This document shows positions 5,946-9,064 of a stretch of 9,064 bases of DNA, in pieces (the stretch's first letter is position 1; the number at the start of each line of letters is the position of its first letter). The DNA lies in the NCBI GenBank assembly GCA_013694825.1, contig JACDBR010000242.1, positions 1-9,064 of the forward strand, read 5' to 3'. The DNA is from Solirubrobacterales bacterium (lineage in GTDB: Bacteria; Actinomycetota; Thermoleophilia; Solirubrobacterales; 70-9). The position numbers and the translations under genes were made by a program. The notes under the pieces were generated by a model. It had not been told where the DNA came from, did not search any database, and saw only the letters and a list, made by a program, of their open reading frames with translations.

Positions 5946-7144
5946 TGGAGGCGATGCCGCGCCCACGCTCGTTCGCGACCGCTCGCCAGCGCGAGGAGGC
6001 AAGCGAGCGCACGAGCCTCCTGCAGATGGACTTCATGCTGCTCGCCGCGAGCCTGCTGCTGGTCGGCTTCTCGATCTACACGCTCGCGGTCACCACCTCC
6101 GGCGACATCCCGGGCGAGCCCTACTTCTACGCGATCCGCCAGGCGATCTACGTGATCGTCGGCATCGCGGTGATGCTGGCCGCGGCGCGGGTCGACTACT
6201 CGCGCTTTCGCGAGCTGCGGGTCGGGATCTACGCCGGGATGCTGCTCCTGATCGCGGCCGTCTTCGTCTTCGCGACCGCGACTCGCGGCACCAGGGCCTG
6301 GATCGAGCTGCCGTTCGTTAACTTCCAGCCCTCAGAGCTCGGCAAGGTGATGCTGCTGCTGGCGCTGTCTGCCTTCGTCATCGACCGGGTGCGCCGTGAC
6401 GGCGAGGGCCGGCGGACGCTCCAGATCCTCGTCATGGGGCTGATCCCGGCGGGCATGGTGCTGATGCAGCCGGACCTCGGCACGGCGAGCGTCTACGTTG
6501 TCATCACCTTCGCGGTGCTGTTCATCGCCGGCACCGACTGGAGGCACTTCCTGGCGATCTTCGGCGTCGCGGCCGCTGCCGTCGCCGGCGCCTTCCTGCT
6601 GGTCCCCGCGGTCACCGGCGAGCCGGTGCTCGAGACCTACCAGGAGGACCGCCTGACGTCCTTCCTCGACCCCAGCGACGACCCCGCCGACTCCAGCTAC
6701 CAGATCAATCAGTCGCTGATAGCCGTAGGCTCTGGAGGTAAGATCGGGCGCGGCGACGAATCAACGCAATCACAGAATGGCTTTCTACCCGAGCGACACA
6801 CCGACTTCATCTTCGCGGTCGTGGCTGAGCGCTTCGGGTTCGTCGGCGCTGCTCTCCTTTTGTCCCTGTACGCCCTGCTCATCTGGCGGGCGCTGCGCAT
6901 CTTGACCATGTCGAAGAACCTCTACGGCAGCATGATCGCCGGCGGAATCGCCGCCATGCTGCTGTTTCATCTCTTCGTCAACGTAGGTATGAACCTCGGG
7001 ATCGCGCCGATCACGGGCATCCCACTTCCCTTGATGAGCTTTGGTGGCTCCTCGGTGGTGGCGATGTTTCTCGCGATCGGGATCCTGCAGAGCATCTACA
7101 TCCAGGCGCGGCTCACCTCCAAGAGCAGGGCTCCCGCGTTGTAA
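5942..7144 (+). CDS. rodA: Peptidoglycan glycosyltransferase RodA (SEDS family)
   Basis: A 400-residue polytopic membrane protein that polymerises lipid II into glycan strands in complex with PBP2. About ten membrane segments are visible after a 30-residue charged cytoplasmic N-terminus. SEDS landmarks are FQPSELGKV (128-136), QPDLGTASVYV (176-186), the large outer loop with DRLTSFLDP (236-244) and YQINQSLIAVGSGG (253-266), then LPERHTDFIF (282-291) with the probable catalytic Asp288, and the final GIPLPLMSFGGSS (359-371). The start overlaps the mrdA stop as GTGATG, so translation may begin at GTG 5942 or ATG 5945. Codon usage changes within the gene. Up to about 6715 only about 12 of 258 codons end in A or T. 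From there to the stop about 28 of 142 do, densest around the catalytic loop. The reading frame and all motifs remain intact. Confidence 0.96.
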   Translation: MMEAMPRPRSFATARQREEASERTSLLQMDFMLLAASLLLVGFSIYTLAVTTSGDIPGEPYFYAIRQAIYVIVGIAVMLAAARVDYSRFRELRVGIYAGMLLLIAAVFVFATATRGTRAWIELPFVNFQPSELGKVMLLLALSAFVIDRVRRDGEGRRTLQILVMGLIPAGMVLMQPDLGTASVYVVITFAVLFIAGTDWRHFLAIFGVAAAAVAGAFLLVPAVTGEPVLETYQEDRLTSFLDPSDDPADSSYQINQSLIAVGSGGKIGRGDESTQSQNGFLPERHTDFIFAVVAERFGFVGAALLLSLYALLIWRALRILTMSKNLYGSMIAGGIAAMLLFHLFVNVGMNLGIAPITGIPLPLMSFGGSSVVAMFLAIGILQSIYIQARLTSKSRAPAL

Positions 7145-7167
7145 GTGACGCGGGTTCCCCAACTCTT

Positions 7168-7175
7168 GGTGGTGA
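7168..7175 (+). promoter_or_regulatory. Ribosome binding site that fixes the TTG start of the RNase gene
   Basis: GGTGGTGA matches the ideal GGAGGTGA at seven of eight bases. Aligned with the anti-Shine-Dalgarno core it leaves 7 bases before TTG at 7180, an ideal spacing. It lies in the 35-base gap after rodA. The GTG at 7172 inside this sequence leads to a stop after three codons and is not a start. No terminator hairpin is seen in the gap, so read-through from rodA is likely. Confidence 0.7.
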
Positions 7176-7179
7176 GAAC

Positions 7180-9064
7180 TTGAAGAAGAAGATCCTCGTA
7201 TCAGTCGACTCGGGCGAGACCCGCGTCGCCGTGCTCGAAGGAAAGGGCTCGGGTCGCGGCGGACGCCGCCGCGACGGCAAGCCGCAGACCGCGAGCGATC
7301 GCGCCGAGGCGCCCACGGGCGATGGCGCCCAGGCCTCGAACGGCGGCAAGGGCGCCGAGGGAATGCGGGTCGGCGAGCTCTACGTAGAGCGCCGCGGCGT
7401 GCGTTCGATCGTCGGCAACATCTACATGGGCGTGGTCGACAACGTGCTGCCCGGGATGGAAGCGGCCTTCGTCGACATCGGCCTGGAGCGAAACGGCTTC
7501 CTGCACGTCGACGAGATCGTCACCGCCGACGGCCAGCCGGCGCCCAAGCGCGGCCGCGGCAAGGGCCGGCGGATCGACGAGATGATCAAGCCCAAGCAGG
7601 AGATTCTCGTCCAGGTGGTCAAGGACCCGTTGAAGACGAAGGGCGCGCGGCTCTCGATGCAGCTCTCGATCGCCGGCCGCTACCTCGTCTACATGCCCCA
7701 GGGGAGCGGCGTCGGCGCCAGCCGCCGGCTCTCAGACGCGGAACGCGACCGGCAGCGAAAGCTGCTCGGCAAGCTCCACAAGGGCGACGGGGGCGTGATC
7801 GTGCGGACCGCTGCCGAGGGGGCCGAGAAGGCCGACTTCGAGCGCGACCTCGCCTACCTGCACAAGCTCCACGAGGTGGTCGAGAAGCGCGCGAAGGAGA
7901 TCAAGGGGCCGAACCTGGTCTTCCAGGAGGCCGACCTCTCGATCCGGGTGCTGCGCGACGTGCTCGGCAAGGAGTTCGACGGCGCGATCATCGACGACCC
8001 CAAGCAGCACCACCGGGTGACGGCGTTCTTCCAGCGCACGGCGCCTGCGCTCTGCGACCTGGTCGAGCTCTACGAGGGCCGTGAGTCGCTGTTCGAGCGC
8101 TACGGGGCCGACAAGGCGATTCGCTCGACGCTCTCGCGCCGGGTCGACCTGCCCTCCGGCGGCTACCTGATCATCGACTACGCAGAGGCCCTGACCGTGA
8201 TCGACATCAACACGGGGAGCTTCACGGGTCGCGGCAAGGGCCGGCTCGAGGACACGATCACGAAGGTCAACGTCGAGGCGGCCGACGAGGTGGTTCGCCA
8301 GCTGCGGCTGCGCGACATCGGCGGCATCATCGTGATCGACTTCATCGACATGTCGCGGGCGCGCAACCGCGACCAGGTGCTGAAGACGCTCCAGAAGGCG
8401 CTCGACGAGGACCGCACTAAGACCTACGTGATGGAGGTCTCGCCGCTGGGGTTGGTCGAGATGACGCGCCAGAACGTCACCGACGGCGTACGCGAGATCC
8501 TGACCCGCAAGTGCCCGACGTGCGACGGCGAGGGCGTGATCCCCTCCGAGGAGACGGTCGCGATCGACGTCCTTCGCAAGCTTCGCGAGCTCGTCGCCGA
8601 CGGGCGCGACGACGACGCCGAGGCCTATCTGGTTCGGGTCAACCCGGGAGTCGCCGCCGAGCTCGTCCGCGAGGAGAGCGGCCTCGCCGATCTCGAGGAG
8701 GAGTCGGGTCGCTGGTTTCACTTCGAGGGCGGTGACGCGCTCGCGATCGACACCTTCGAGGTCACCGATCGCGGCACCCGAACCGAGATCGAGGAGCGCG
8801 CGCTTCCCTTCGCGGTCGGCGAGGAGGTCCTGGTCACGATCGAGGAGCCGCACATGTACGACGTCGACGATGCGATCGCGCGGCTCGACGCCTACATCGT
8901 CTCGGTCGCCGGGGGCGGTCGCCACGTCGGCGAGCGTCGCCTGGTGCGGATCGACAGCGTCAGTCGCTCGGCGGCGAACGCCTCGCTGGTCGACCCGGAG
9001 GGCCCGCCGTCCGGGCCGGCGTCCGACGGTGGGGCCTCGGAGGGCTCGGAGAACGGCTCGGCTG
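7180..9064 (+). CDS. rng: Ribonuclease E/G (partial, right end cut off)
   Basis: The first 628 residues of a cytoplasmic single-strand endoribonuclease that starts mRNA decay and trims rRNA. TTG at 7180 gives MKKKILVSVDSGETRVAVLEG, the standard first strand. An S1-type RNA-binding region runs from GNIYMGVVDNVLPGMEAAFVD (79-99) to about 170. RNase E landmarks follow: IVRTAAEG with Arg209 and Thr210, equivalent to the 5'-monophosphate sensor pair Arg169/Thr170 of E. coli; the Mg-binding Asp342 in VIDINTGS and Asp387 in VIDFIDM, equivalent to Asp303/Asp346; and the zinc-link CPTCDGEG (Cys445, Cys448). There are two low-complexity insertions, at about 21-62 and 114-133. Past the catalytic domain, residues about 541-602 look like a TRAM RNA-binding barrel. 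A Gly/Ser/Glu-rich tail then runs into the window edge. Lacking a long N-terminal extension, it resembles RNase G more than the large actinobacterial RNase E. rplU-rpmA would be expected downstream. Confidence 0.94.
   Translation, partial: MKKKILVSVDSGETRVAVLEGKGSGRGGRRRDGKPQTASDRAEAPTGDGAQASNGGKGAEGMRVGELYVERRGVRSIVGNIYMGVVDNVLPGMEAAFVDIGLERNGFLHVDEIVTADGQPAPKRGRGKGRRIDEMIKPKQEILVQVVKDPLKTKGARLSMQLSIAGRYLVYMPQGSGVGASRRLSDAERDRQRKLLGKLHKGDGGVIVRTAAEGAEKADFERDLAYLHKLHEVVEKRAKEIKGPNLVFQEADLSIRVLRDVLGKEFDGAIIDDPKQHHRVTAFFQRTAPALCDLVELYEGRESLFERYGADKAIRSTLSRRVDLPSGGYLIIDYAEALTVIDINTGSFTGRGKGRLEDTITKVNVEAADEVVRQLRLRDIGGIIVIDFIDMSRARNRDQVLKTLQKALDEDRTKTYVMEVSPLGLVEMTRQNVTDGVREILTRKCPTCDGEGVIPSEETVAIDVLRKLRELVADGRDDDAEAYLVRVNPGVAAELVREESGLADLEEESGRWFHFEGGDALAIDTFEVTDRGTRTEIEERALPFAVGEEVLVTIEEPHMYDVDDAIARLDAYIVSVAGGGRHVGERRLVRIDSVSRSAANASLVDPEGPPSGPASDGGASEGSENGSA

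Noticed and set aside
3906..6002. A 698-codon open frame on the minus strand opposite mrdA
   Set aside because: It is the antisense shadow of a GC-rich gene: composition is Arg/Leu/Asp/Val-rich with no recognisable domain, while the plus strand has full PBP2 motifs.
6902..6930. TTGACC inside rodA as the -35 of an internal promoter for the RNase gene
   Set aside because: No acceptable -10 hexamer occurs 16-18 bases downstream.
7732..8925. A 397-codon open frame on the minus strand opposite the RNase gene
   Set aside because: The plus strand encodes every RNase E/G landmark, and the antisense product is low-complexity Arg/Leu/Val/Asp text typical of high-GC shadows.
1..9064. Abundant GATC sites throughout
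   Set aside because: They arise from the frequent codon pairs G-ATC (Ile after a codon ending in G) and CGATCG contexts in this codon style; no clustering suggesting an origin or a methylation signal was seen.

Overview
The window holds a GC-rich, tightly packed, wholly plus-strand housekeeping locus: the bacterial cell-elongation (rod-shape) cluster with its usual flanking enzymes. The order is ndk, maf, mreB, mreC, mreD, mrdA (PBP2), rodA and a ribonuclease E/G gene that runs off the right edge. The strong G/C bias at third codon positions, GTG and TTG starts, and ndk next to a mre cluster that also carries PBP2 and RodA suggest a high-GC Gram-positive. My best guess is a rod-shaped deep-branching actinomycete such as Thermoleophilia/Solirubrobacterales. 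That placement is inference and was not tested.

Layout: bases 1-158 hold no gene I can assign, and ndk (159-572) has a possible leaderless promoter just before it. maf follows after 39 bases (612-1259). A 249-base gap (1260-1508) then holds the probable main promoter region for the elongation operon and a GC-rich leader with several inverted repeats, two of which can pair in mutually exclusive ways. mreB (1509-2567), mreC (2573-3451), mreD (3448-4050), mrdA (4047-5945) and rodA (5942-7144) are packed with 5-base or overlapping junctions and look like one translationally coupled unit. After 35 bases, an RNase E/G gene (7180 to beyond 9064) starts at TTG behind a good Shine-Dalgarno sequence. 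It appears to carry a C-terminal TRAM-like domain.

The genes fit together as follows. MreB filaments at the membrane, with MreC and MreD, position the RodA glycosyltransferase and the PBP2 transpeptidase, which polymerise and cross-link side-wall peptidoglycan. Maf and Ndk act on nucleotides, and RNase E/G acts in RNA processing and decay. maf and rng also flank mreBCD in distant bacteria such as E. coli, so the neighbourhood is old.

I found no mobile element, CRISPR array, tRNA, rRNA, phage gene or defence system, and no clear case for an undescribed system. The points worth a second look are the mreB promoter and leader, a sharp local change of codon usage in the last third of rodA, and the domain extras of the RNase E/G.
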